Assembly: GCF_029168945.1 (NCBI RefSeq)
Contig: NC_083603.1
Coordinates: forward strand, 39,060,396-39,124,395
Source of the DNA: Cannabis sativa
Lineage: Eukaryota; Streptophyta; Magnoliopsida; Rosales; Cannabaceae
Direction: 5' to 3'
DNA length: 64,000 bases
Shown: positions 24,601 through 37,489 of the stretch, in pieces
Position numbering within the stretch: position 1 is the stretch's first letter
How the letters are laid out: each line of letters opens with the position of its first letter
The notes under the pieces: model-generated
Seen by the model: only the letters and a program-made list of their open reading frames with translations
Databases searched by the model: none
Told to the model about the DNA's origin: nothing
Translations under genes and position numbers: made by a program

Positions 24601-27600
24601 GGTCCGGGTCTAGCTTTGGGTCTGATTCTAGTTGTGGGTTTGAGTTCGGGTCCGAGACTGTGTCCTGGTTTGTTTTCGGGTCTGGACCCCTATTTGGGGC
24701 TAGGTTCAGGTCCAAGTCCAAGTTGGGGTCCCGAGTGCGGGTCAAAGTTTTGGGTCTAGGTCAGCATCCCGGTCGAAATCTAGGTCCAGCATTTTGATTC
24801 ATGTCTGGGACTTGGTCCGAGTCCAAGTTCGTATCCGGATCCCTATCTAGGTCCAAGTCTATGTATGGGATCGGGTCCCAGATTTAGGTCAAGGTCCGGG
24901 TCTCAATTCCAGTTTGGGTACAAGACCGTGTCCGAGCCCGAGTTCCAGTCTCAGTTTGGGTATGAGGCTAGGTCTTTGTTCGGTTATAGGTCTGGGTCAG
25001 GGTCCTTGTCACGGTCCTAGTCTTGTTATAGGGTCCTGGTTCGGCGACTCTTGTTCAGGTTCTAATTTTGGGTCCCAGGTCTTGGTCTGGGTTCGGGTTT
25101 GGTTCTTCGTCTAGGTTTCGGTCCTAGTCTGAGTCCCAGATCTAGACACCGACTACTTGTTCTTCGTCGGGTCCACTTTTTGGTTTGGGTCCTGAGTCCA
25201 GGTTTGGGTTGGGATCTGGGTTCGGCTCCCGATTCGGGTCTAGGTCAGATTTGGAGTCCGGGTCTTGGTCCTGGGTCCAATTTCAGTTATGATTCTAAGT
25301 CCGAGTCCTAGTTCCAGTCCCGGTCAACTTCCGGTTTTGGTTCCAATTTTGGGTTACAGGGAACGAGTTCGGGTCAACTTTTGGGTTTGGGACTGGGTAA
25401 AGGTATGGGTGTGGGTTCGGGTCCTTGTCAGGTTTTGGGTCCAGGGCTGGGTCCCAAATTGAGACACCGACTATGGGTTTTGTCCAAGCCCTGGGTCCAG
25501 ATTCGGATCCCATATCGGGTCCCAGTCTGGTTCAATTTTTGGTGCCGGGTCACGAGCTGGTCCCTAGGTTCAAGTTTGTGTCTGGGTCGGGTACTAGGTC
25601 CTGGTCCTAGTTCTTTTTCCCATGTCCGTATCCTGATTCTGGGACCAGGTCCCATTCTAGGTTCGGGTTCGAGTCCTAGTCTCGGTTCGGGTATAGGTCT
25701 CTGTCTGGGCTTTGATCTGGGTTCGGGTTTGGGTTTAGGTCCTAGTGCTGGTCGTAGTCCTAGTTTTGTTCAAGTTCCATTTGCGATTCTTAGTTCGAGT
25801 TTGGGTTTGAGTTCGGGTCGGAGTTATGTCCTGGTCTAAGTTTGGGTTCGGGTCCGTATTTCAGTCTAGGTCCAGATGAGGCTCCGAGTGTGGGTTCGCG
25901 TCCTCGGTCTTGGTCTAGGTTGGGTCCGAGTCCCATGTTCCAATCCCGATTTGAGTCTGGATTCAGTTCTTGGTCTAAGTCCTTGGTTCTGATCCTGGTC
26001 TGGGTTCGAGTTTCAGTCCGAGTCCGAGTCTAGCTTTTTGTCTGATTCTACGTGTGGGTTTGAGTTCGGGTCAGAGTCTGTGTCCGTGTTTGTGTCCAGG
26101 TCTGGACCCCGATCTGGGTCTAGGTTCCGGTCCAGGTCCACATTCGGGTCCCGAGTGCGGGTCCAAGGTTTGGTCTTGGATAAGATCTCGGTCCAGATCT
26201 AGGTCCACCATTTCGAACCCAGTTTGGGTCTTTGTCCGAGTCCATCTTCGTATCCGGATCCCTATCTAGGTCCAAGTCTGTTATTGGGATCGTGTCCCTG
26301 ATTTAGGTCTAGGTCCGGGTCTCAATTTTGGTCTGGGTACACGACCATGTCCAGGCCTGAGTTCCAGTCTCAGTTTGGGTCTGAGGCTAGGTCTGTGTTC
26401 GGTTCTACGTCTGGGTCCGGGTCCTGGTCACGGTCCTAGTCTTGTTCTAGGGTCCTGGTTTGGCGATTCTTGTTCAGGTTCTAATTTTGGGTCCCAGGTC
26501 TAGGTCTCGGTTCAGGTTTGGTTCTTCGTCTGGGTTTTGGTCCTAGTCTGAGTCCCAGATCTTGACACCGACTACTGGTCTGTTCTAGGCCCTGTTACCC
26601 GAATCCCGAGTCAAGATCTTGATCACTGTCACGGGTCTCGGTCTGGTTTTTGTTCAGCTCCCAGGTCCCATTTTTGAGTTTGGGTTCGGGATCAAGACTG
26701 GGGTGCGGTTCTAGGTCCCGACCCTGGTTCTGTGTCCCTAGTCATGTTCCATGTTTGGGTCTGAGTTTAGGTTTGGATTCGCATCCCGAGTCCAGTTTGG
26801 GTAGGGATCTGGGTCCGCCTCCCAATTTGGGTCTAGGTCTGGGTCCAATTTTAGTTATGATTCCAAGTGCAAGTCCTAGTTCCAATCCTGGTCAACTTCC
26901 GGCTTTGGTCCCAATTTTGGGTCACAGGGTACGAGTTCGGATCCACTTTCAGGATTGGGAGTGGGTTCAGGTCCGGTTGTTGGTTCGGGTCCTTGTCAGG
27001 GTTCAGGTCCAGGGCTGGGTCCAAAATCCAGACACCGAATACTAGTTTTGTCCAAGCCCTGGGTCCAGATTCGGATCCCAATCTCTGGTCCCAGTCTGGT
27101 TCCATTTCTGTTGCTGGGTCACGAGCTGGGTCCAAGGTTCAAGTCCAGGTTTCGGTCAGGTACTAGGTCCCGGTCCTAGTTCTTTTTCCCATGTCCCTAT
27201 CCTGATTCTGTGTCCAGGTCTCGGTTATTGTGTCGGTTTGGGTCTTGGTCAAGGTTCGTGTTCGAGTCCTAGTCTCGGTTCGGGTTAAGGTCTCTGTCTA
27301 GGTTTTGATCTGGGTTTGGGTTTGGGTTTAGGTCCTTGTCCTGGTCCTAGTCCTAGTTCGGTTCTATTTCCATTTGCGATTCTTAGTTCGAGTTTGGGTT
27401 TGCGTTCCGGTCAGAGTTCCAGTCTTGGTCGGAGTTTGGGTTCGTGTCCGGATTTCATTCTAGGTCCAGATCAAGCTCCGGGTGTGGGTTCGCGTCCTGG
27501 GTCTTGGTCTAGGTTGGGTCCGAGTCCAAAGTTCCAATCCCGATCTGAGTTTGGATTTAGCTCTGGTTCTAAGTCCTTTGTTCTTATCCTTGTATGGGTT

Positions 27601-30600
27601 CGAGTTTTGGTCCGGATCCGGGCTTTCGGTCTGATTCTAGGTGTGGGTTTGAGTTCGGGTCTGAGTCTGTGTCTGAGTTTGTGTCCACGTCTGGTCCCTT
27701 ATCTAGGTCTTTGTTCGGGTCCAGGTCCAAGTTGGGGTCTTGAGTGCTAGTCCCAGTTTCGGTCTGGGTCCAGATCTCGGTCCAAATCTAGGTCCCGCAT
27801 TTCGATCCAAGTCTGGGTCTTGGTCTAAGTCCAGGTTCGTATTCGGATCCCTATCTAGGTCCAAGTCTGTGTTTGGGATCGGGTCCCAAATTTAGGTCCA
27901 GGTCCGAGTGACAGTTCCGGTCTGGGTACACGACCATGTACGGGACCGAGTTTAAGTCTCAGTTAGGGGCTGAGGCTAGGTCTGTGTTCGGTTCTAGGTT
28001 CTGGTTCAGCAATTCTTGTTTAGGTTCTAATTTTGGGTCCCAAGTCTAGGTCTGGGTTCGGGTTTGGTTCTTCGTCTGGGTTCTGGTCCTAGTCTGAGAC
28101 CAAGATCTATACACCGGCTACTGGTCTGTTCTAGTCCAGGTTACGCGAATCCCGAGTCAAGATCTGGATCACTATCACAGGTCTCGTTTTGGTTCTGGTT
28201 TAGGTCTCAGGTCCCATTTATGAGTTTGGGTTCAGGATCGAGACTGGGGTGCGGTTCTAGGTTCCCACCCTGGTTCTGTGTCCCTAGTCTGGTTCCATCT
28301 TTGGGTTTGAGTTCATGTTCGTGTTCGGGTCCCGACTCCAGGTTTGGGTGCGGATTCGGGTCCTGCTCCCAAATTGGGGTCTAGGTCTGATTTGGAGTCC
28401 GGGTCCTTGTCCAGTTACAGTTCTGGATCTAGGTCCAATTTTAGTTTTTATTCCAAGTCGAAGTCATAGTTCCAGTCCTGGTCAACTTCCGGTTTTGGTT
28501 CCAATTTTGGGTCACAGGGTACGGGTTCGGGTCCACTTTTGGGTATGGGACAGGGTTCAGGTCCGAGTGAGGGATCGGTCCTTGTGAGGGTTCGGGTCCA
28601 AGGCTGGGTCCCAAACCAAGACACCGACTATAGGTTTTTTCCAAGCCTTGGGTCCAGATTCGGATCCCAATCTCGGGTCCCAGTCTGGTTCCATTTCTGG
28701 TTCCGGGTCACGAGCTGGGTCCTAAGTTCATGTTCGGGTCTGGGTCGGGTACTTTGTCCCGATCCTAGTTCTGTTTCCCAGGTCCCTATCATGATTCTGG
28801 ATCCAAATCTCAGTTATTGCGTGGGTTTTGGTCCCAGTCTAGGTTCGGGTTAGAGTCCTAGTTTAAGTTCGGGTCGGAGTTCGAGTCCTGGTCTGAGTTT
28901 GGGTTTAGGACAGGATTTCAGTTTAAGTCTAGATCAGGCTCCGGGTGTGGGTTCGCGTCCTTGGTCTTGGTCTAGGTTGTGTCCGAGTCCCAAGTTCCTA
29001 TCCCGATCTATGTTTGGATTCAGTTTTGGGTCTAAGTGCTTTATTCTGATCCGGGTCTAGGTCCGGGTCTTGCCTTGGGTCTGATTCTAGGTGTGGGTTT
29101 GAGTTCTGGTCCGAGTCTGTGTCAAGGTTTTTGTCCAGGTCTGGACCCTGATCTGGGTCTAAGTTCCGGTCCTGGTCCAAGTTGGGGTCTCGAGTGCGGG
29201 TCTAAGTTTGGGTCTTGGTCACGATCTCGATCCAGATCTAGGTCCAGCATTTCGATCCCAGTCTGGGTCTTTGTCTGAGTAAAGGTTCGTATCCGGATCC
29301 CTATCTAGGTCCAAGTCTGTGTTGGGGATCGGGTCCAAGATTTAGGTCCGTGTCCGGGTCTCAATTACGCTCCGGTTACACGACCTTGTCTGGGCCCGAG
29401 TTCTAGTCTTAGTTCGGGTCTGAGGCTATGTCTATGTTCGGTTCTAGGTCTGGGTCCGGGTCCTAGTGACGGTCCTAGTCTTGTTATACGGTTCTGGTTC
29501 TGCAATTCTTGTTCAGGTTCTAATTTTGGGTCCCAGGTCTAGGTCTGGGTTCGGGTTTGGTTCTTCGTCTTGGTTCTTGTCCTGAGTCCCACATCTAGAC
29601 ACCGACCACTTGTCTGTTCCAGGCCCCGTTACCCGAATCTCGAGTCAAGATCTGGATGACTGTCACGGGTCTCGGTCTTGTTCTGAGTTTGGGTTCGGGA
29701 TCGAGACTCGGGTGCGGTTCTAGATCCGGGCCCTGGTTTTGTGTCCCAAGTCTGGTTCCATGTTTGTGTCTGAGTTCATGTTTGAGTTCAAGTCCTGAGT
29801 CCAGTTTTGGGTTCGGATCCGGGTTCGGCTCCCAATTCGGGTCTAGGTCAGATTTGGAGTTCGGGACCTCGTCCGGTTACGGTTCTAGATCTAGGTCCAA
29901 TTTCAGTTATGGTTCCAAGTCCAAGTCCTAGTTCCAGTCCCAGGAAACTTCCGATTTTGGTTCCAATTTTGGGTCAGAGGGTACGGGTTCGGGTCCACTT
30001 TTGGGTTTGGGACTGGGTTCAGGTCCGAGTGAGGGTTCGGGTCCTTGTCAGGGTTCGAGTCGAGGGCTGGGTCCCAAATCCAGTCCTAGTTCTGTTTCCC
30101 AGGTCAGTATCCTGATTCTGGATCCAGGTCAAGGTTATTGTGTGGGTTTTGGTCCCGGTCTAGGTTCGGGTTCGAGTCCTAGTCTCGGTTCGGGTTTAGA
30201 TCTCTGTCTTGGTTTTGATATGGGTTCGGGTTTGGGTTTATCTCCTGGTCCTGGTCCTCGTCCTATTTTGGTTCTAGTTCCATTTGCGATTCTTACTAAG
30301 AGTTTGGGTTTGAGTTCGGGTCGGAGTTCGAGTCTTGGTCTGAGTTTGGGTTCGGGTCCAGATTTCAGACTAAGTCCAGATCAAGCTCCGGGTCTGGGTT
30401 CACATCCTGGGACTTCGTCTAGGTTGGGTCCGAGTCCCAAGTTCCAATCCCAATCTGAGTCTGGATTCAGTTCTATGTCTAAGTCCTTGGTTTTGATCCT
30501 GGTCTGGGTTCGAGTTTTGGTCCGGGTCCGGGTCCAGCTTTGCGTCTAATTCTGGGTGTGGGTTTGAGTTCGGGTCGGAGTCTGTGTCCGTGTTTGTGTC

Positions 30601-33600
30601 CAGGTGTGGACCCCGATTTGGGTCTAGGTTCGGGTCCAGGTCCAAGTTCGAAACCCGAATGCAGGTCCAAGTTTAGGTCTTGGTCAGCATCTCGGTACAG
30701 ATCTAGGTCCAGCATTTCAATCCCAGTCTGGTTCTTGGTCCGAGTCCAAGTTCGTATCTGAATCCCTATCTAGGTCCAAGTCTGTGTTGGGGATCGGGTC
30801 CCAGATTTAGGTCAACGTCCGGGTCTATGTTCCGCTCTGGTTACACGACCATGTCTGGGCCCGAGTTCCAGTCTCAATTTTGGTCTGAGGCTAGGTCTGT
30901 GTTCGGTTCTAGGTCTGGGTCCGGGTCCTGGTGACGGTCCTAGTCTTGTTATAGGGTCCTGGTTCGGCAATTCTTGTTCAGGTTCTAATTTTGGGTCCAA
31001 GGTCTAGGTCTGGGTTCGGGATTTGTTCTTTGTCTGGGTTCTGATCCTAGTCTGAGTCCCACATCTAGACACCGACCACTGGTCTGTTCCAGGCCCCGTT
31101 TCCCGAATCCTGAGTTAAGATCTGGATCACTGTCACGGGTCTCGGTCTGGTTCTGAGTTTTGGTTTGGGATCGAGACGGCAGTGCGGTTCTAGGTCCGTA
31201 CCCTTGTTCTGTGTCCCTAGTCTGGTTCCATGTTTGGGTCTGAGTTTAGGTTTGGCTTCGGGTCCTGAGTCTAGGTTTGGGTTCGGATCTGGGTCCGGCT
31301 CCCAGTTCAGGTCTTTGTCTGATTTGGAGTCCGGGACCTGGTCTAGTTATGGTTCTAGTTCTAGGTCCAATTTCTGTTATGGTTCCAAGTCCAAGTCCTA
31401 GTTCCAGTCCCAGGCAACTTTTGGTTTTGGTGCCAATTTTGGGTCACAGGGTACGGGTTCGAGTCCACTTTTGGGTTTGGGATTGGGTTCAGGTCCGAGT
31501 GAGGGTTCGTGTCCTTGTCAGGGTTTGAGTCCAAGGCTAGGTCCCAAATCAAGGCACCGACTATAGGTTTTGTCCAAGCCCTGGGTCTAGATTCGGATCC
31601 CAATCTCGGGTCCCAGTCTGTTTCCATTTTTTGTGCCGTATCATGAACTGGGTCCTAGGTTCAAGTTCGGGTCTGGGTCGGATACTATGTCCCGGTCCTA
31701 GTTCTGTTTCCCAGGTCACTATCCTGATTCTGGATCCAGATCCAAGTTATTGTGTGGGTTTTGGTCCCGGTATAGGTTCAGGTTCGAGTACTAGTCTCGG
31801 TTCGGGTTTAGATCTCAGTCAGGGTTTTGATCTTGGTTCAGGTTTGGGATTAGCTCCTAGTCCTGGTCCTAGTCCTAGTTCGGTTCTAGTTCCATTTGCG
31901 ATTCTTACTTCGAGTTTGGGTTTGAGTTCGGGTCGGTGTTCGAGTCCTGGTCTGAGTTTGGGTTCGAGTCCGGATTTCAGACTAAGTCCAGATCAAGCTT
32001 CGCGTGTGGGTTCGCATCCTGGGTCTTTGTCTAGGTTGGGTCCGAGTCCCAAGTTGCAATCCCGATCTGAGTCTCGATTCAGTTCTGGGTCTAAGTCCTT
32101 GGTTCTGATCCTGGTCTGGGTTCAAGTTTTGGTCCGGGTCCAGGTCTAGCTTTGCGTCTAATTCTAGGTGTGGGTTTGAGTTTGGGTCGGAGTCTGTGTC
32201 CGTGTTTGTGTGTAGGTCTGGACCCCGATCTGGGTCTAGGTTCGGGTCCAGGTCCAAGTTCGGGTCCCGAGTGCAGGTCCAAGTTTGGGTCTAGGTCAGC
32301 ATCTCGGTACAGATCTAGTTCGAGCATTTCGATCCCAGTCTTATTCTTGGTCCGAGTCCAAGTCGTATCTGGATCCATATCTATGTCCAAGTCTGTATTG
32401 GGGATCGGGTCCCAGATTTAGGTCCAAGTCCGTGTCTCAGTTTCAGTATGCGTACACGACCTTGTCTGGGCCCGAGTTCCAGTCTCAGTTTGCGTCTGAG
32501 GCTAGGTCTGTGTTTGGTACTAGGTCTGGGTCCAATTCCTGGTCATGGTCCTTGTCTTGTTCTAGGATCCTGGTTCTGCAATCCTTGTTCAGGTTCTAAT
32601 TTTGGGTCCCAGGTCTAGGTCTGGGTTCGGGTTTGGTTCTTCGCCTCGATTCTGGTCCTAGTCTGAGTCCCAACTCTAGACACTGACCACTAGTCTGTTC
32701 TAGGCCGCGTTACCAGAATCCTGAGTCAAGATCTAGATCACTGTCACGGGTCTCGGTCTGGTTCTGGTTCAGGTCCCAAGTCCCATTTCTGAGTTTGGGT
32801 TCGTGATCGAGACTGGGGTGCGGTTCTAGGTCCGGACCCTGGTTCAATGTCCCTAGTCTGGTTCCATGTTTGGGTCTGAGTTCAGGTTCGGGTTCGGGTC
32901 CCGAGTCCAAGTTTGGGTGGGGATCCGAGTTCGGCTCCCAATTTGGGTCTATGTCTGATTTGGAGTCCGGGTCCTGGCTCGATTACGGTTCGGGATCTAG
33001 GTCCAATTTTAGTTATTATTCCAAGTCCAAGTCCTAGTTCCAGTCCCGGTCAACTTCAAGTTTTGGTTCCAATTTAGGGTCACAGGGTACGGGTTCGGGT
33101 CCACTTTTGGGTTTGGGACTGGGTTCAGGTCTGAGTGAGGGTTCGGGTCCATGTCAGGGTTCGGGTCTAGGGTTGGGTCCCAAATCCAGACACCGACTAC
33201 AGGTTTTGTCCAAGCCCTGGGTCAGAATCTGGATCCCAATCTCGGGTCCCAGTCTGGTTCCATTTCTTGTGCCGGGTCACGAGTTGGGTCCTAGGTTCAA
33301 GTTCGGGTTTGGGTCGGGTACTATGTCCTGGTCCTAGTTCTATTTCCCAGGTCCCTATCCTGATTCTAGATCCAGGTCCCGGTTCTTGTGTGGGTTTGGG
33401 TCTAGGTTTGAGTTCGAGTCCCAGTCTCGGTTCGGGTTTAGGTTCCTGTCTGGGTTTCGATCTGGGTTTGGGTTTGGGTTTAGGTCCTGGTCCTGGTCCT
33501 AGTCCTAGTTCAGTTCTAGTTCCATTTGCCATTCTTAGTTCGAGTTTGGGTCTGAGTTTGGATCGGAGTTCGAGTCCTGGTCTAAATTTGGGTTCGGGTC

Positions 33601-36600
33601 CGGATTTCAGTCTAGGTCCAAATCAGGCTCCGGGTGTGGGTTCGCGTCCTAGGTCTTTGTCTAGGTTTTGTCTGTGTCCCAAGTTCCAATCCCGATCTGA
33701 GTCTGGATTCAGTTCTGGGTCTAAGTCCTTGGTTCTGATCCTGGTCTGGGTTCGAGTTTGGGTCCGGGTCTGGGTCTAGCTTTGGGTCTGATTCTAGGTG
33801 TGGGTTTGAGTTCGGGTTCGAGTCTGTGTCCTTGTTTGTGTCCAGGTCTGGACCCCGATCTGGGTCTAGGTTCGAGTCCAGGTCCAAGTTCAGGTCCCGA
33901 GTGCGGGTCCAAGTTTGGGTCTTGGTTAGGATAACGGTCCAGATCTAGGTCCACCATTTTGATCCCAGTCTGGGTCTTGGTCCGAGTCAAGGTTCGTATC
34001 CGGATCCCTATCAAGGTCCAAGTCTGTGTTGTGGATCGGGTCCCAGATTTCGGTCAAGGTGTGGGTCTATGTTCTCGTCTGGGTACACGACCGTGTCCGG
34101 GCCCGAGTTCCAGTCTCAGTTGGGGTCTGAGGCATGTCTTTGTTCGGTTCCACGTCTGGGTCCGGGTCCTCGTCACGGTCCTAGTCTTGTTCTAGGGTCC
34201 TGGTTCGGCGATTCTTTTTCAGGTTCTAATTTTGGGTCCCAGGTCTAGGTCTGGGTTCAGGTTTGGTTCTTCGTCTAGCTTCTGGTCCTAGTCTACGTCC
34301 CAGATCTAGACACTAACTACTGGTCTGTTCGAGGCCCCGTTACCCGAATCCCGAGTCAAGATCTCGATCACTGTCACGGCTCTCGGTCTTGTTCTGGTTC
34401 AGGTCCCAAGTCCCATTTTTGAGTTTGGGTTCGAGATCGAGACTGGGGTGCGGTTCTAGGTCCGGACCCTGGTTCTGTGTCCATAGTCTGGTTCCATGTT
34501 TGGGTCTGAGTTCATGTTCGGGTTCGAGTCCCGAGTCCAGGTTTGAGTGCGGATCCGGGTCCGATTCCCAATTCGGGTCTAGGTCTGATTTGGAGTCCGG
34601 GTCCTAGTTCGGTTACGGTTCAAGATGTAGGTCCAATTTCAGTTATGTTTCCAAGTCCAAGTCCTAGTTCCAGTCCCGGTCAACTTCCGGTTTTTGTTCA
34701 AATTTTGGGTCACAAGGTACGGGCTCGGGTCCACTTTTGAGTTTTGGACTGTGTTCATGTCCGAGTGAGGGTTCGGATCCTTGTCAGGGTTGGAGTCTAG
34801 GGTTGGGTTCCAAATCCAGACACGCACTACAGGTTTTGTCCAAGCCCTGGGTCCAGATCTAGATCCCAATCTCAGGTCCCAGCCTGGTTCCATTCCTTGT
34901 GCCGGGTCACAAGCTGGGTCCTAGGTTCAAGTTCGGGTCTGGGTCGGGTACTATGTCCTGGTCCTAGTTCTGTTTCCCAGGTCTCTATCCTGATTCTGGA
35001 TCCAGGTCCCGTTTATTGTGTGGGTTTGTGTCTCGGTCTAGGTTCGGGTTCAAGTCCTAGTCTCAGTTCATGTTTAGGTCTCTATTTGGGTTTTGATCTC
35101 GGTTCGGGTTTGGGTTTAGGACCTGATCCTAGTCCTAGTCCTAGTCCTACTTCGGTTTCTAGTTCCATTTGTGATTCTTTGTTCGAGTTTGGGTTTGAGT
35201 TCGGTCGGAGTTCAAGTCTTGGTCCAAGTTTGGGTTCGGGTCCGGATTTTAGTCTAGGTCCAGAGCATGCTCTGGGTGTGGGTTCCCGTCCTTGGTCTTG
35301 GTCTAGGTTGGGTCTGAGTCCCAAGTTCGAATCCCAATCTGAGTCTGGATTCAGCTCTGGGTCTAATTCCTTGGTTCTGATCCTGGTCTGGGTTAGAGTT
35401 TGGGTCCAGGTCAAGGTCTAACTTTGGGTCTGATTCTAGGTGCGGGTTTGAGATCGGGTCGGAGTCTGTGTCCGTGTTTGTGTCCAGGTCTGGACCCTGA
35501 TCTGGCTCTAGGTAAGGGTCAAGGTCCAAGTTCGGGTCCGAGTGCGGGTCCAAGTTTGGTTCTTCATCAGTATCTAGGTCCAGATCTAGGTCCAGCATTT
35601 CGATCGCAGTCTTTGTCTTGGTCCAAGTCCAGGTTCATATCTGAATCCCTATCTAGGTCCAAGTCTGTGTTTGGGATCGTGTCCCAGATTTAGGTCCAGG
35701 TCCAGGTCTCAGTTCCGGTCTGGGTACACGACCGTGTCCGAGCCCGAGTTCCAGTCTCAGTTGGGGTCTAAGGTTATGTCTGTGTTCGGTTCTACGTCTG
35801 GGTCCGGGTCCTTGTCACGGTCCTAGTCTTTTTCTAGGGTCCTTGTTCGGCGATTCTTGTTCAGGTTCTAATTTTGGGTCCCAGGGCTAGGTCTTGGTTC
35901 GGGTTTAGTTCTTCGTCTGTGTTCTGGTCCTAGTCTGAGTCCCAGATCTAGACACCGACTACTAGTCTGTTCCAGGCCCCGTTACCTGAATCCCGAGTCA
36001 AGATCTGCATCACTGTCAAGGGTGTCGGTCTGGTTCTGGTTTAGGTCCCAGGTCCTGTTTCTAAGTTTGGGTTCGAGATCGAGACTGGGGTACGGTTCTA
36101 GGTCCCGACACTGGTTCTGTGTCCCTAGTCTGGTTCCATGTTTGGGTCGGAGTTCAGGTTCGGGTTCGGGTCTCGAGTCCAAGTTTGGGTGGGGATCCGG
36201 GTCGGGCTCCAAATTTGGGTCTAGGTTTTATTTGGAGTCTGGGTCCTTGTCCGGTTACGGTTCTAGATCTAGGTCCAATTTGAGTTATGATTCCAAGTCC
36301 AAGTGCTAGTTCTAGTCCCGGTCAACTTCCAGTTTTGGTTCCAATTTTCTGTCACAGGGTACGGGTTCTTATCCACTTTTGGGTTTAGGTCCGGGTCCTC
36401 GTGAGGGTTCGGGTGCAGGGCTAGGTCCCAAATCCAGAAACTGACTACGGGTTTTGTGCAAGCCCTTGGTCCAGATCCGGATCCCAATCTCTGGTCCTAG
36501 TGTGGTTCCATTTCTGGTGCCGGGTCACGAGCTGGGTGCTAGGTTCAAGTTCGAGTCTTGGTCAGGTACTAGGTCTCTGTCCTAGTTCGAGTCCTCGTCT

Positions 36601-36695
36601 GAGTTTTGGTTCGGGTCTGGATTTCAGTCTAGGTCCAAGTCCCAAGTTCCAATCCAGATCTCAGTCTGGATTCAGTTCTGGGTCTAACTCCTTCG
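15684..36695 (+). repeat. Satellite array, segment 3 (main block, about 21 kb)
   Basis: The longest uninterrupted run. Phase markers lie at 17232, 18869, 20481, 22054, 23557, 25145, 26564, 28110, 29598, 31068, 32679, 34309 and 35951. Spacings are 1637, 1612, 1573, 1503, 1588, 1419, 1546, 1488, 1470, 1611, 1630 and 1642 bp. All units are in one orientation. Neighbouring units share private variants (for example the ACATCTAGACACCGACCACT form in the units at 29598 and 31068), which indicates local amplification. The unit also carries a second, related box (ACACCGACTACGGGTTTTG), about 480 bp after the first marker. The segment ends at 36695 in mid-unit where a truncated LTR begins. I found no embedded gene or other element. 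Confidence 0.92.
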
Positions 36696-37489
36696 TATGT
36701 GAATAAAGTTTCCTAGATTTATCAGACGTAGGGTTTTACTGATATGATAATCTACAACAGAGTTTACTTGCATTTGGAGAAGTGCTATGTTCTTTCCAGA
36801 GCATTTGTTAAAGTAAAGCTCAGGTTGGATGCATGGAGTATGTATCGGAAGGGACCGATATTGAACTTTGACTTAGATTTATTAAACTTACCGTAATATC
36901 TATTCAAGTCAATATCGCCTAGTTGATCCTAGATCAAATGTTCTTAATCCTGTTATGATTAGGCTCAATCTTGAAAGGCTATTCGTGTTCTTTGATTTGT
37001 TAGTTAAGCCTACTTTTAGGTCAGGGTGATACGTACATTTTGGGAACACGGTAGTGCAATTGAGTGGGAGCGCTAGCATAAACATGGAATCTATAGCTTC
37101 TATCTGGCGAATAGTAAGCAAAGGATGATCTCCTTCGAGCTTGACCAAACGAACATAAATGGTGGAGTACTCATTTCACATAAGCTGAAATATCATTTAT
37201 ACGGGGTCAAGTGTTTTAAGGATAAAATACATTGTAGGGTGTCACGGTAATTTAATCCCTTTACATTGTAGATCATTCATATAGAGGATCATTGATCACA
37301 ATAGGATTATAACAATGGATAACTAATGATGTGTCTATATGGTGGAACATATAGAGCATTCTATATACTGAGAGTGCAATTCTAAGTTCTATGCGTGGAT
37401 TCAACGAAGAATTAATAAGTTAGTGAATTTTAGTGCTAAATTCTTGATCTACTTATTGGAAGCTCGGTTATATAGACCCATGGTCCCCG
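36696..37489 (+). mobile_element. Outer copia-type LTR, left piece (5'-truncated)
   Basis: Matches the inner LTR from about its 163rd base (inner 37653 onward) up to the sequence CATGGTCCCCG. The first part of U3 is missing and the junction with satellite at 36696 shows no target duplication. At 37485-37489 the pentamer CCCCG is followed by the TG of a complete LTR. The same pentamer follows that LTR at 39337-39341, so this piece is the left half of an LTR split by insertion of another member of its own family. An antisense open frame here recurs in the inner copy but is only a by-product of LTR identity. Confidence 0.8.

Noticed and set aside
36909..37148. 79-codon minus-strand frame repeated at 37865-38104
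   Set aside because: Both lie antisense within copies of the same LTR. Their similarity follows from LTR identity, and they resemble no known protein.
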